A DNA stretch of 22,528 bases, from NCBI RefSeq assembly GCF_000485595.1, contig NW_014578467.1:51448-73975 (forward strand), read 5' to 3'. Made by a program: the position numbers and the translations under genes. Below are positions 1 through 9,529 of this stretch, one piece after another (position 1 is the first letter of the stretch; each line of letters starts with the position of its first letter). The stretch is from Priapulus caudatus (Eukaryota > Priapulida > Priapulimorpha > Priapulimorphida > Priapulidae). The notes beneath the pieces are model-generated. The model did not search any database, was not told the origin of the DNA, and saw only the letters and a program-made list of their open reading frames with translations.

Positions 1-162
1 TTGGCAGGCGGCCGCCAGGCGCGCACGGACATGGCGAGCGATCGGTCATCGCACTCGATCGGGTAGCCGTTGTAGACGGTCCTTGCTGCACTGACTGCTG
101 CTGACCCCAGGCCTGCCAGAATCTTCCTGTAGTGTCATCATGATCTCCATGCGGCCCTGAGA
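1..162 (-). pseudogene. HEATR5: HEATR5 downstream exon, partial, frame-broken
   Basis: After an acceptor (gattgttcag) the minus strand reads [12 protein letters not shown]. After one extra G it continues in another frame as [19 protein letters not shown] and later [11 protein letters not shown]. This matches the HEATR5 stretch SQGRSEILMSLQKVLNGLGG and the DRSMAVR region. The base composition is GC-rich compared with the AT microsatellite that follows, as expected for an exon. A further shift near position 15 would restore an Ala-rich match, but this is uncertain. The exon is cut by the window edge. Confidence 0.55.
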
Positions 163-3100
163 CTGAACAATCATATATATACTCATATATATATATAATA
201 TTATATATATATATAATATAATATATATATATATATATATTATATAATATATATACTATATATATATAATACATATGGCTCTATTTGGATTAGCACTCAA
301 AATCAATGGTGAAGATACAGTTCATTTTCACTCCGGTCAATAAACAACTTATCACATACAATCTATCAGCCTTATTATTGCTCAAACGTACTACCCACTT
401 CTGAACATGCCACTGCCTACTTACCTACACCATCACACATGAACCACTTTCGTCTCGTCCTCTAACCCTACTCACTCGCCTCTCACTCACTCGTCTCCAA
501 ACGTCACCCTATAATATAATGCTTACTACTCGAGCCAGCCGTCACTTTCTTAAGCACACTCTCCCATCTCGCGCCACTTCACCGCGCTCCACTCGCTCCT
601 TCGCTGCACTGCACACCTACTCGACTCTCGACTATCGCCAGGCTCGGTGAAGCCTGCCTTCATTCGCCACCCAGGTCTGAGCATACCGAATCACCACCCC
701 AATGCAACTGCAATGAAAGCCATCCACCCCTCTCCGAATCTCCTCTTCCACGCGCACCCTTCGCATGCACACACCGACCAGTCACCCCAGCTTCCTCTTC
801 AACCACGACGCGCCCCCCCCCCCCCCCCCCCTCCATCCATCTGCTAAACTTTGACACTCGCACTCTCCCTACTGCACAGCCTACCCTCCTCGGCCCGTCC
901 CCCCGAGCAACACCCACCTGAACAGCCAAGTCAACGTAACCCCCCAACCCATGACAGGACGTGTCACCGCTGATCCTGCATGCCCCCACACTCTGGAAAT
1001 CTTGCACAACTTGAATCTCAGCCGCCCATCCACAGTTTTGTGCAACCAATCATTGAGATTGAGGCAAAACAGAGTAAACAGGAGCTTGCCAAATCATGAT
1101 TATTAAGATTCTAAATGTTGTATCATAACTATAAGGTCGTATATACTGCTTCTTTCCTCAATGTGTTTGGCACTTTGTATAAATATTAAATGAATTATAA
1201 TAAATAATTGGTAAATATGAGTTAATCTCTTTCTTAGTTTGACCATGCACACCACACACTCGCTATGAGCGGTTTGTTGATCACCGCCTGTTTTCAGTTG
1301 CCCAATCTGCTATGAGATTGGTCAGCCAAACTAGGGGATCCGCGAGTTTTGCAGCACAATCGCTGCATCAATCTCGAGATTGTGCAGATTCCAAGTTTGG
1401 GTACGACATACGCACACACACGAATTTAGGACGAATGCCACAGATGGCTAAATGGTGAGAACGGATGAACAACAAGGTCTACAAACAGCAAAATCACACA
1501 AATGGCAAGAACCACAAACCGTGATGACGTGCAAACAAAAAAGGATGTAAGAACAGCGCGAACGAACTAACGGAGATAACATAGAATCGCGTGAACGAAC
1601 TAAGCATGGACGATGAGAGGCAAAGAAAGAACAACAACGGGACAATCGATGTGAACGAACAGAACAATGCGGAGTGACGAGCAGCCACGGCGGATGACCA
1701 CAGGAGGACTCTCACAGTCTAGTTGGTAGGTAGTCGGTGAGCTCATCCTGTTCTTCAGGAATGTCATTACACTTTGTTGACGGTCTGAAACAGGTCGAAG
1801 GTGTCGCCGACGCCGAACAATGCAGCGAGGTTCTTAGCGCGATGAGCCTCGCATGGGTGTCCCGGGTGTCTCCGTCAGCTGATGTAGCAAGCTGTCCCAG
1901 CAGCTTCTCTCGACATTCATTGATGTCCCGACTGCAGCACGAACAGTATTGAAGCAGTGATAGCATCTGCGCTGCAAACACTATAGATAGGTTAGAACAA
2001 CGGCACCTTCTGGCGTGTCCTAACTGCACTGGAAAAATACCACAGGGTTACAACTAGTGTTGTCAATTGGTTGTAATTTCGTAATCGATCATCGGTTGGA
2101 CCCAAGTAACCAATGATCGTTACAATCGCTTGTCCTCGAGTGTGAATGCCTGCGTGCGTAACGTCGTGTGCATGTACGTGTGTGCATGTATGGTGCTTGT
2201 TTAGCCCTGTTTACTGCTTGTTTTGCACTGTTTACTACTGTGTGTATAATACATGTATTTAATAAAGGATAACTTGTATAGTAGCGATGATATCTCTGAT
2301 TCTCATCACTTTTCCAAGTTTTCTTGTTCAAGTTTAAAAAAAAAATTTTTTTTTTATGAAATCGATTATGGATTTGGATAACCCAGCGTTTGGTTTGAGC
2401 CACTGTTCAACCGATGATCGAGTATAATCGATGATCGTGACATCACTATTTACAACAATTACTTCTTCTGCAGTGGCTTCTGCAATCCTCCGATTTAAAT
2501 GTTAACAATATTAAACGGTGCAATGGCGGATATCTGGATAAGAGCAGTGATTACTATTGCCATTCTGACAGCTGAAAGATTCCATGGAATAGCATCTCTC
2601 ATTAAAGTGCATATCTAATTAAATCTAGACATAGCACGCTATCTATAACCATGGCACTGCCTTATAGTGTGATACAGACAGTATTCGGTGTAGAGTATTT
2701 GACAGTTTATCGGGGAAAAATAGGAGATTACCACCAACCTTTCCTTTGGCTTTAATAATAAACCCAGCAAATTTACATCAAAGACTCTACGAAAACATCT
2801 TGGCTAATGACCAGTGAATTGCATACTTGTACTTCATTGCATTAAGTTTTTGCAATGCACGGCTACATCCAGTACAGACTACAGGCTGCAAATCTATATG
2901 AACGTGCTGTCCATAATACAAGTACTTCGCCTGTCTGAACGGATGATTATACAACCAGCTGTGACTGCGGGTTCATTACTCAGTATATTTATGACAGCAT
3001 CACCCTTGTAATACTAATGATGGGCAGTAGATGAGGTGCACGGATAAAAAAAAACCTTAGCAATTAGCAACATCTACAGCATCTGTAACAGAGTACATGT

Positions 3101-4330
3101 AAGCTAAGATAAGTATGGGTGTATTTTTGGACGCAGAATATTCATCTCCATATGGCAGTCTATTGCGATTGAAAATATGCTGCCAAAAAACAAACTTGTC
3201 TTAAGTTTACAAATTACTAACCATAGACCCTCTACTTCTCTACAACATTTCATATCAAATCCCAGCTATCCAAATAGTTTTTGAAAATATATAAATGTGT
3301 TCTTGATAAATCAATCAGAAAGATCACGTACACTGACATTACTATATTTAGTCTTTCGACAAAATTAGAATTTTAGGCAAAGCTATTCGATTTTAAAATG
3401 TAATTTGATTTTTGGTAGACACAATAGGCTATTTCACTGTTTAAACAATACAGTCACCAGAACCAAGTCTTCGTACTTGTAGCTATTCTTGGCAACTTGC
3501 AATAAGTCAACAATATCTACAATGTTTACCAAAGGCAGGTGGGAAAACTCTTTTGAGACCAACATATCAGCTAGCATATATATAGTTCTGAAAAGAAATG
3601 TGGGCTACTACTACTAGCGCTGAGAGGGTCTACGTCCCCCAGGGTACTGCCGGAACGTACCCTGGGTACGGTTCGGTATACCGGAACGTATAACAGAATT
3701 ACCTGGTACTATCTAATATGCCGGACCGTACCTCGCCTACTCCACTAACGAGTCTAGGAGTTGGCCTACGCCTACTCCCTACACTAACCCTAAACCATAT
3801 CAAATAAGTTACCAGGTACGTTCCGGATACTACAGGACCGTACCCAGGGTACGTTCCGGCAGTACCCTGGGGGACATAGACCCGATGAGCGCTACTAGCT
3901 GGCTTTGGCCAGTTATTTTATTTACATGATATTGATAAATCACTATACTGATGATGAAAATTATACATACATTCACATATATGCTAAGCTTATATGCAAA
4001 TTGATTGCCGTCTAAAGGTATTGGCTCCAAAATACTGTAATGGGGATTGTCATATGACAATATTGGTCTGTACTAGCTATGCCCTCTACCATATTGTGGA
4101 CGTAACACAACTCAGTGTAGCCAGCAATGATATAAAGTAATTGTTCTGATGCAAAGTAATGATCACTTATAGTCATACTTTCTTTCGTTACACGTTATTA
4201 CCTTCTGCGCTGCCACCAGCACTTTGTCAAGGAACCTAAGCCACTCGAAGACGAAGATCGGTCGCTTGGTTTCAGCAATCTGAGCAACAGCTTGCTCGTT
4301 CAAAGTCAGACTATGAGCCAACTCCATCAT
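1..4330 (-). CDS. HEATR5: HEATR5 (HEATR5A/B-like, Laa1 homologue), 5' part of gene
   Basis: This is the N-terminal part of a large HEAT-repeat protein that in animals and yeast associates with AP-1/clathrin trafficking on endosomes and the trans-Golgi. The first coding exon runs 4330 to 4202 (43 codons, phase 0, donor gtaata). It starts with two Met codons followed by [11 protein letters not shown] and contains [19 protein letters not shown], which matches the HEATR5 N-terminus as I recall it. An in-frame TAA lies just upstream. Two further exons match the next HEATR5 segments in the right order, at 1931-1716 and 162-1, but both are frame-broken. The exon expected between them (family segment around GAFYEKMGR) was not found in 163-1715. 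The gene runs off the left edge, so most of its roughly 2000 residues are outside. Whether this is a live gene with base errors or a decaying copy cannot be decided here. The A or B paralogue cannot be assigned. Confidence 0.75.
171..276. repeat. AT microsatellite
   Basis: About 105 bases of nearly pure alternating AT with a few TATAATA interruptions. It lies in the putative HEATR5 intron right next to the acceptor of the 162-1 exon. Confidence 0.95.
277..1715. other. HEATR5 intron 2, C-rich and low-complexity
   Basis: No convincing exon was found in this stretch. From about 380 to 1000 the plus strand is rich in C and CT, with many CACTCG/CTCACTC units and a run of 19 C at 813-831. Open frames here on both strands are explained by this skewed composition. 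Around 1300-1400 there are short hairpins built on AATCTCGAGATT. Around 1557-1605 the motif GAACGAACTAA occurs twice. A HEATR5 exon is expected here but could not be identified. Confidence 0.6.
1716..1931 (-). pseudogene. HEATR5: HEATR5 second coding exon with frame breaks
   Basis: The exon lies between an acceptor (gtgctgcag) before 1931 and a donor (CT then gtgaga) at 1715. Read on the minus strand it gives family-like pieces in alternating frames: [19 protein letters not shown], then [20 protein letters not shown], then [20 protein letters not shown]. No single frame carries all three. An extra G seems present at the start (TCGGGAC), there is a shift of one missing or two extra bases near 1850, and one extra base at AACAAAGTGT. 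With these three indels the exon length fits phase 0 at the start and phase 2 at the end, as expected after the intact first exon. A longer exon starting at 1966 is possible but adds residues with no family match. Confidence 0.6.
2055..2448. mobile_element. hAT-like MITE with 8 bp target duplication
   Basis: The element starts TAGTGTTGTCA and ends TGACATCACTA. These ends are inverted, and both arms continue with a CGATCATCGGTTG-type sequence near the termini. Flanking 8-mers GTTACAAC (2047-2054) and TTTACAAC (2449-2456) differ at one base, as expected of an ageing 8 bp duplication. The terminal TAGTGTTGTCA resembles common hAT MITE ends. There is no transposase; the interior is AT-rich with an A/T run. 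It sits in HEATR5 intron 1. Confidence 0.75.
2457..3610. other. HEATR5 intron 1 sequence, no feature seen
   Basis: AT-rich single-copy-looking DNA with no supported exon, RNA gene or repeat. The short open frame at 2814-3011 has no coding character. Confidence 0.5.
3618..3891. mobile_element. A-family MITE, copy 1
   Basis: This 274 bp foldback element is flanked by the direct 7-mer CTACTAG (3611-3617 and 3892-3898). Ends read CGCTGAGAGGGTC and, inverted, CGCTCATCGGGTC. Both arms continue TA(C/T)GTCCCCCAGGGTACTGCCGG. Inner parts carry repeated CGGAACGTACC and GGTACGTTCCG units. It is close kin of the element at 21072-21333 along its whole length. No coding capacity. It lies in HEATR5 intron 1. 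Confidence 0.85.
3899..4201. other. HEATR5 intron 1, donor-proximal part
   Basis: No repeat or exon seen. The minus-strand frame at 3830-4060 partly overlaps the MITE end and shows no recognisable protein. Confidence 0.5.
4202..4330 (-). CDS. HEATR5: HEATR5 first coding exon (intact)
   Basis: This is the one clean HEATR5 exon: 129 bases, 43 residues, no stop, with a good splice donor (AAG then gtaata) at 4201. The two adjacent ATGs at 4330 and 4327 both have an A at -3. The second corresponds to the usual Met-Glu-Leu-Ala start of the family. Upstream, a possible acceptor (gaacagcag) near 4350 suggests an upstream noncoding exon, so transcription may begin far to the right, perhaps at the minus-strand exons near 11.8 kb. 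Confidence 0.8.
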
Positions 4331-5332
4331 CTTCGAAACTTATTCATCAACCTGCTGTTCGGATAAAAATATTCTCAATTAATACTCAAAGTTAGCTAGT
4401 ATTAGCAGGTTAGGGAAGTGATCATGATTGGTTGGACTGGCTGCTTGTGATCACATGGATGAAGTTTTTACAGGTGGAACCAGGCATGCAATAAGCAATA
4501 GAATTGGGTTTTTGAGGGATGATATCAGGGGCCAAGATTGCTGGATGTAATCATACATGATAATACTAGCTATAACTTTTTATATAGTCGCTCTAAGTTC
4601 TAACACTAAAACTAGTAATGACATGATTATACAGACGTCAGGAACATAGAGCGACAGAGCACACGTCTAGATAGCAGCCTTCTACACGCAATATATAGCA
4701 TTCCCATACGTCCATTGGTTGCTGCTAAAGCGCTCTATAATATTTTACATACTACAAATTGGCAGGATTATCTTTTGGCACCAATAATTTATAGTCAAGC
4801 GGTGGCTAGCAGGAGATAAAATAACGGGTCATAACAGCCATCTACAATATACTCTCAACTATAGGCAAGAGTACAATAAACCTCTTGTAAGCTACACGCA
4901 GTAATCATTCACGTGTCTCTCAATAGCTCACATAAAATAGAAAACCTATACCTTCAAGCCTATTGGCTAGGTATCCAGCAAGCAGACTAACTCTCTCGCT
5001 GTCTCTAAATAAATATATGAGAGGTGGTGGTAGCAGCAGTGGTCTGATGAGGTGTGTAGAGAGCTGTGCCTTATATACATATTGACATTGCGATATGTGA
5101 GTGCTGTACCTAATAGCCAACTGTGTAGCCAACAATCTAACATTCATCATAGGATTACTATTCTTTTATATTTATACCGTGAGAAGCCAGTATTTTAGAC
5201 TATAACTATATAATAAACTCAGCATTTGCTGGTATCCATCTATTAATACGTGGTGATATTTGGTCATGGGAATATTATTTGCCAAAACATAGATGGTGTT
5301 CGTCAAGTATGAATGGGGGGGGTCCTAAGCAA
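4331..5332. other. Sequence upstream of HEATR5 exon, no feature seen
   Basis: AT-rich DNA with no supported exon on either strand. A possible splice acceptor near 4350 (minus strand) suggests that part of this is a 5' UTR intron of HEATR5. Confidence 0.45.
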
Positions 5333-5340
5333 TGGACAAT

Positions 5341-5605
5341 GCAGTGTTTCCCCTGCATTGACACGAGCGAGGCGCGCCGCTTCGCTCAAATTCTCAGCTG
5401 CCGCACAGAAATTTGTCCAAAACACCGCCGCGCAAACGAAAATCATTCTTCTTCCATAGAACAGTGAACATTTCCGGGGGGCATGCCCCTGTACCCCCCT
5501 AGCTGGGCGAGCACCTGAAGTGCTTGCTTTGCTAGGACCTCGCAATGCGCAAACACACCAAGAAAATGTTACCACCTCACAGACCTTTTTGGCCAGGGGA
5601 AACAC
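5341..5605. mobile_element. hAT-like MITE with perfect 8 bp duplication
   Basis: The 8-mer TGGACAAT occurs on both sides (5333-5340 and 5606-5613). The ends are inverted: GTGTTTCCCCTGC on the left and CCAGGGGAAACAC on the right. The GTGTTTCCC terminus and 8 bp duplication are typical of hAT-derived MITEs. The 265 bp interior is unusually CpG- and GC-rich for the window and encodes nothing recognisable. Confidence 0.75.
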
Positions 5606-5701
5606 TGGACAATAGACCGACAGCGAGGTGCGACGATGCCTGGACCAAACTACCTTCGTAAACTAGAGCACCCATTGACAGAATCTTCAATATTATAAAA
5701 G

Positions 5702-6838
5702 GCATCATCATCATCATCAATCATACATTCAATCATCATCATCATCTTCGTTTATAGTCCATCTTTTCCCGTGCCTGGGGTTGGACTTGCGATGACCTCC
5801 TCCCAACTCTCGTCTTGTCGTTGATCCTTCATCTATATTCAAGGTTCTTGCAGATCTTTCTGCACTGTCCCTATCCATGTTCTCTTTGGTCTCCAACGGT
5901 CTTTTTCCAGGGATCTCTAATTCTTTCCACAAACCTCAGATCTCCTCTCTCGTCTCCTTCTAACATGCCCAAGACCATTGTAGCTTCTCTGTCTAAGTTC
6001 TATCTGCTGTACTCTCCTTAAACCACATCTCTTTTGCCATCTCTTCACTGGATATCCTATCCACCATTTAACTCCAGCTATGTATCTTAGCATTCTTTCT
6101 ATCACACCTTCAAATACATCTTCAACTCTTTCTGTCATAGCCCACACTTCACCCCAATATAACAAAACTGATCTTATACAACTTCATAGACATTGCCTCT
6201 GATCTTTAAAAGAATACTTCTGTTTACTAACAAACTAGCCATCTCTCTCCATTTCTTCCATGCAGTCCGCTACTCTAACTCTCACAGTTCTCTCTCTGTA
6301 CCCACCTCACAGTCCACCATATCACCAGATAGCAAAACTCATGAACTTCCTCTATGTTTCCTCCCATAGTCCTCAGTCCTCCTTCACCTTCCCCCTGACA
6401 TCCTCTTCTGCAAGCCGGGCCCGCGAAAGTTCTGGATTCCCTTTACACTTTTCAGGCCTGCGCATCTTTGGTGAAACCATTTGTTACACTCTATGCATAA
6501 AATGATTTACTCCCACTCTCTCTCACAGCATCTCCATGGCATCTTCCTGACTGCACATGGTGCTCAGAGCCTTTTCTGTTACCTAATCATCTTTGTTTTC
6601 TCCAATTTTACTTTCATTCCTCGTCTTTCTAACCCTCTCTCCAACTCTCAAAAGCTTCCAGTGCTTCCTGTTCAGATTCTGCCTGTCAATACCATTCATC
6701 TGCATACGCTAACTCCCATGGAACCCTTTTCTGTTTTCTCTATTGCCTCATCCATTACTATGATGAACAGTAAGGGACTATACTGAGCCTTGATGTACCC
6801 CTACCCCAATGTCAAACTCCTCTGCAGTGTTAGAGCTT
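5702..6838 (-). mobile_element. 5'-truncated, frameshifted non-LTR retrotransposon
   Basis: Reading the minus strand from 6838 to 5702 gives the C-terminal half of a non-LTR polyprotein in the usual order. First come the reverse transcriptase pieces VGVHQGSV and SPLLFIIVMD (about 6816-6725), separated by a small deletion. Next is the catalytic YADD site at 6706-6696, where the second Asp codon has lost a base. A cysteine/histidine motif C-x2-C-x4-H-x2-C follows at 6497-6453 (CIECNKWFHQRCAGL). Then come the thumb-like ERMLRYIAGVKW, the RCGLRRVQ...LGHVRRR region and a terminal PGKRPLETK...NIDEGS...INEDDDDD tail. The 3' end is a GAT repeat tail (plus-strand ATC repeats 5703-5746). Stops and frameshifts break every domain, so the copy is dead. 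The 5' end is missing. Confidence 0.8.
5703..5746. repeat. ATC/GAT simple repeat, retroelement tail
   Basis: Two blocks of ATC repeats separated by a short spacer, at the 3' end of the minus-strand non-LTR element. They also encode its last Asp run, as seen in several non-LTR families that end in simple repeats. Confidence 0.85.
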
Positions 6839-7752
6839 TAAATAAAAAACACAGCTCGCAAACTGGCGGAGTGAGTCAATAAGTTAAACTCGCCCAAACA
6901 GAATCAGTACTCTCGCCCAAATTTAAAAACAAAAGCTTGTCAAACAATGAGTGAAAAAACACAAAAACACCATGATTTAACTACACATGTAACTTCATTG
7001 ATCACTTTCTCAAAAATTCAAGGGCACATCTCATCTGAAAGTTCCTGTTTTCATTTTAATTTAATTTACTTTTATTCTCGAGCTGCTTCAATGAAATGCC
7101 ACGTTACGCCGATTTTATTGACTTGTTAACACCAAAGCCAACGTGACTTTTAAACAATCCTGCACTCCCCCCCCCCCCCGTACATCAATCAATATGCCGC
7201 CCATTATATTGTTGTTTGAGCTTATGCGTACATAAACAGCATGAATGTAGCTCTTTACAGTTGTTTTTCATTATATTTTTATACATGTAACGTCCGTAAC
7301 AACTTTAATTAAGGTAATCAGACAATACAGGAGTGTTAATTTCAAACTTGCTATTCATGTCTATATATAATGGGGGCAGACCTACATCAACATAGTTAGT
7401 AAAAAAAACTAAAGGAAGTAACTTCACAGAGTTTTACTAATATGTACCAATTTACCAAATGTAAAAAAGTCATGTCACAACGCGTAACATCCGTAACGCT
7501 TGTTTCTTATGATTGTGGCTAATTAATCAATTAAGCTAAAACAAAGTTGTTTTACTATTACACTAGAGTGTATATTACATGTATAATAGAAAATAAACTG
7601 TTATAAGTTGTTTATCAATTGAAAGTGCAATTTGCATGTAAACGTAACGTCCGTAACGGGGAATTGGCCATATGTACCCACGGTAGTTTTAGGTTGTTTA
7701 GTATTATGTTATATTTTTATATGAGGTATGTTTTAGTTAGGGTACACTTCAG
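6839..7752. other. Intergenic AT-rich stretch with three copies of a 14-mer
   Basis: No gene seen. There is a run of 13 C at 7167-7179. The motif GTAAC(G/A)TCCGTAAC occurs at 7287-7300, 7484-7497 and 7644-7657, all on the plus strand. Each is itself a direct repeat of GTAAC. Confidence 0.7.
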
Positions 7753-9039
7753 GACCCGGTTCCACAGTCGTGGGTTAACCTTAACTCTGAGTTAAATTCC
7801 TTAACTCAGAGTTAAAGTTAACTCAAGTTAAATTCTGTTTCACAGTCGTGGATTAACTTAACAACTCTGAGTTAAATATGCCTTAACTCAGAGTTAAAAT
7901 TTAACTCTGGTTCGAACCTGGTTTAACTCTTAACTCAGGGATTAAAAATGCTGTTTTTTACGCTTTTAACGCCCCATGCAGTTCCGAAAAAACAAAAAGA
8001 ATATCGCAAACACGACGACCCCATTTTTTTTGACACTTCCTGTTAACTCACATATGTTTATCGTTGGCAAAATGAACAAAGAACACCCTCACCAGTACCC
8101 TTGTCGATTTAAAGGGCCTACCCCCCCATTTACGAAAAATTAAGTAGTTTCAATGGGCCCCATGTTCCTATCCTTGAACCGACGGTACGTGTAAGCATTT
8201 TCATAAGAATCTGCATAATTTATACATAAGAAACAACTTACATTTGATTATATCAGGTATTCTTCGATATCATCCTTTAGACTTGAAGATTAGTTTCTAC
8301 GAGGTTAGTTAGTCTAGATACTACATAGAGCTAATTAGTTTATCTAGTACTGCCCGTGTTCGAATCATCCCGCTTGCTAACCATATTTATTTACGTTTGT
8401 TAATTGTTCGCTGACCGACGTGACCTATAGATGGCGTACAACACGATTTATTCCCATCCTGAACATTCGTTCAGTTTATAATATTGTTATCTTGTAACAA
8501 ATTCCTCGGTAGCTGCAACTGGTAGAGCGTCTTGCTAATATCCGTGAACGTCGCGGGTTCGTCATTCCCGAGTTGGCTAAAAAAATTATTTTCCTTGTTT
8601 ATTATTTACCGCCTGCCGGGTATATAAGATAACTCAATAACAATAATAATAATCGTCGCATATACTGTTTTTTGCACTTGTCGTAATATTGTTTTGTTAG
8701 CTTCGATGTCAGCACACTCTTGTTAAATCATGTAAAGTTCCACTAGCAGTGCCTTTTCTGCACTAGAAAATTTGCTGATCGCTTCTTCATTCCTACCATT
8801 GCTGCGTTTAGCTTGTTCCGTCTGCTGCTGGCCGTTTGTTCTATTGTTATATATTGGATATTATGGGATACTAACTCTGAGTTAAAATATTTAAACTCTG
8901 AGTTACTTAACTCAGGATTTAAACCATGTTTATGAAACCCAAATTAACTCGGAGTTTACTAACTCAGAGTTACGCGAGTTTAACTCAGAGTTAGTCTTAA
9001 CTCAGGGTTAAAGTTAACCCACGACTGTGGAACGCGGTC
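7753..9039. mobile_element. 1.29 kb foldback element with TTAACTCAGAGTTAA arrays
   Basis: The ends are inverted: GACCCGGTTCCACAGTCGTG on the left and, reversed, GACCGCGTTCCACAGTCGTG on the right, both followed by GGTTAAC. Each end carries four palindrome-like copies of TTAACTC(A/T)GAGTTAA or close variants. Left copies are at 7781, 7801, 7863 and 7883; right copies are near 8872, 8893, 8960 and 8980; weaker variants lie among them. The CACAGTCGTGG terminal motif is repeated at 7841 on the left. The interior (about 7950-8870) has no transposase and holds tRNA-like sequence. The structure fits a non-autonomous DNA transposon with subterminal binding-site arrays. The target duplication is short or unclear. 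Confidence 0.8.
8503..8577 (+). repeat. tRNA-like sequence (degenerate tRNA or SINE head)
   Basis: The stretch reads like a tRNA: CTCGGTAGCTGCAACTGG then TAGAGCG (A-box and D-arm region), an anticodon-like loop CTAATAT with AAT in the centre, and GGGTTCGTCATTCCCG resembling a B box with a one-base insertion. Stems are incomplete, so a working tRNA is unlikely. It lies inside the foldback element, which suggests a captured tRNA copy or the head of a short SINE. A weaker B-box-like GTGTTCGAATCATCCC lies about 150 bases upstream. Confidence 0.45.
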
Positions 9040-9111
9040 GCAGTAGTGCAAGCTGGTACACTTGGTACACTTTGTTATACATATAGTACCTCGGGTACAT
9101 GTAGTACCTGA

Positions 9112-9261
9112 TACGACAACGACCCTGTCAGCTGCAATAAGGGAGAACCAGAAGACCTAAAGCATTTCCTGTTAGTTACCCCGCATCAAACACCTAAGGA
9201 AGATCATGTGGACAGGCTCAAGAAGTGGGGTACCCCTGCACAGCTGGAGGAAAGGCAGTGA
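9112..9261 (+). pseudogene. Scrap of retroelement C-terminus (zinc-binding RT tail)
   Basis: A 49-residue frame between stops contains CNKGEPEDLKHFLLVTP followed by KEDHVDRLKKWG. This resembles the Cys/His segment found downstream of reverse transcriptase in many non-LTR elements (pattern C-x2-C, then E-D/E-x2-H-F-L-x2-C-P). Here the first Cys and the last Cys of the motif are replaced. It is short and isolated, with no RT domain upstream, so it is a relic at best. It is not part of the minus-strand element at 5702-6838. Confidence 0.45.
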
Positions 9262-9529
9262 TGCTCGCCATCTTGGGCTAAATGAACATAGATGTTATGG
9301 GGATTGGGTAAGCAGGTTAAACATTACTTGAATCAGCCTGGAAGCTCCAAAACAAAATCTCCCGGTAATAGTGAAAGTTACGGTGGGAAACTATTCAAAA
9401 ATAAAAGGGAAACACCGATTTAAAGGTTCCCGTTCATACATGAACATACATGGTACCAGAAAGTTAATGAAGACAAATCGATGTAACGAAATTGTCTTCA
9501 TTAACTCCTGATAGTAACTATATAGTACT

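Noticed and set aside
171-276. Origin of replication at the AT tract
   Set aside because: A plain AT microsatellite in an intron; no other supporting signal.
660-1049. Minus-strand open frame of 129 codons
   Set aside because: It lies over a C-rich, low-complexity tract with a Gly run from the 19-base C run. There is no family similarity.
1737-1952. Plus-strand open frame of 71 codons
   Set aside because: It is the antisense shadow of the HEATR5-like exon, whose minus-strand translation matches a known protein.
8303-8382. Possible tRNA gene with GGTTAGT and GCTAACC ends
   Set aside because: The end stem pairs, but the T-arm does not form and is five bases out of register with the acceptor stem.
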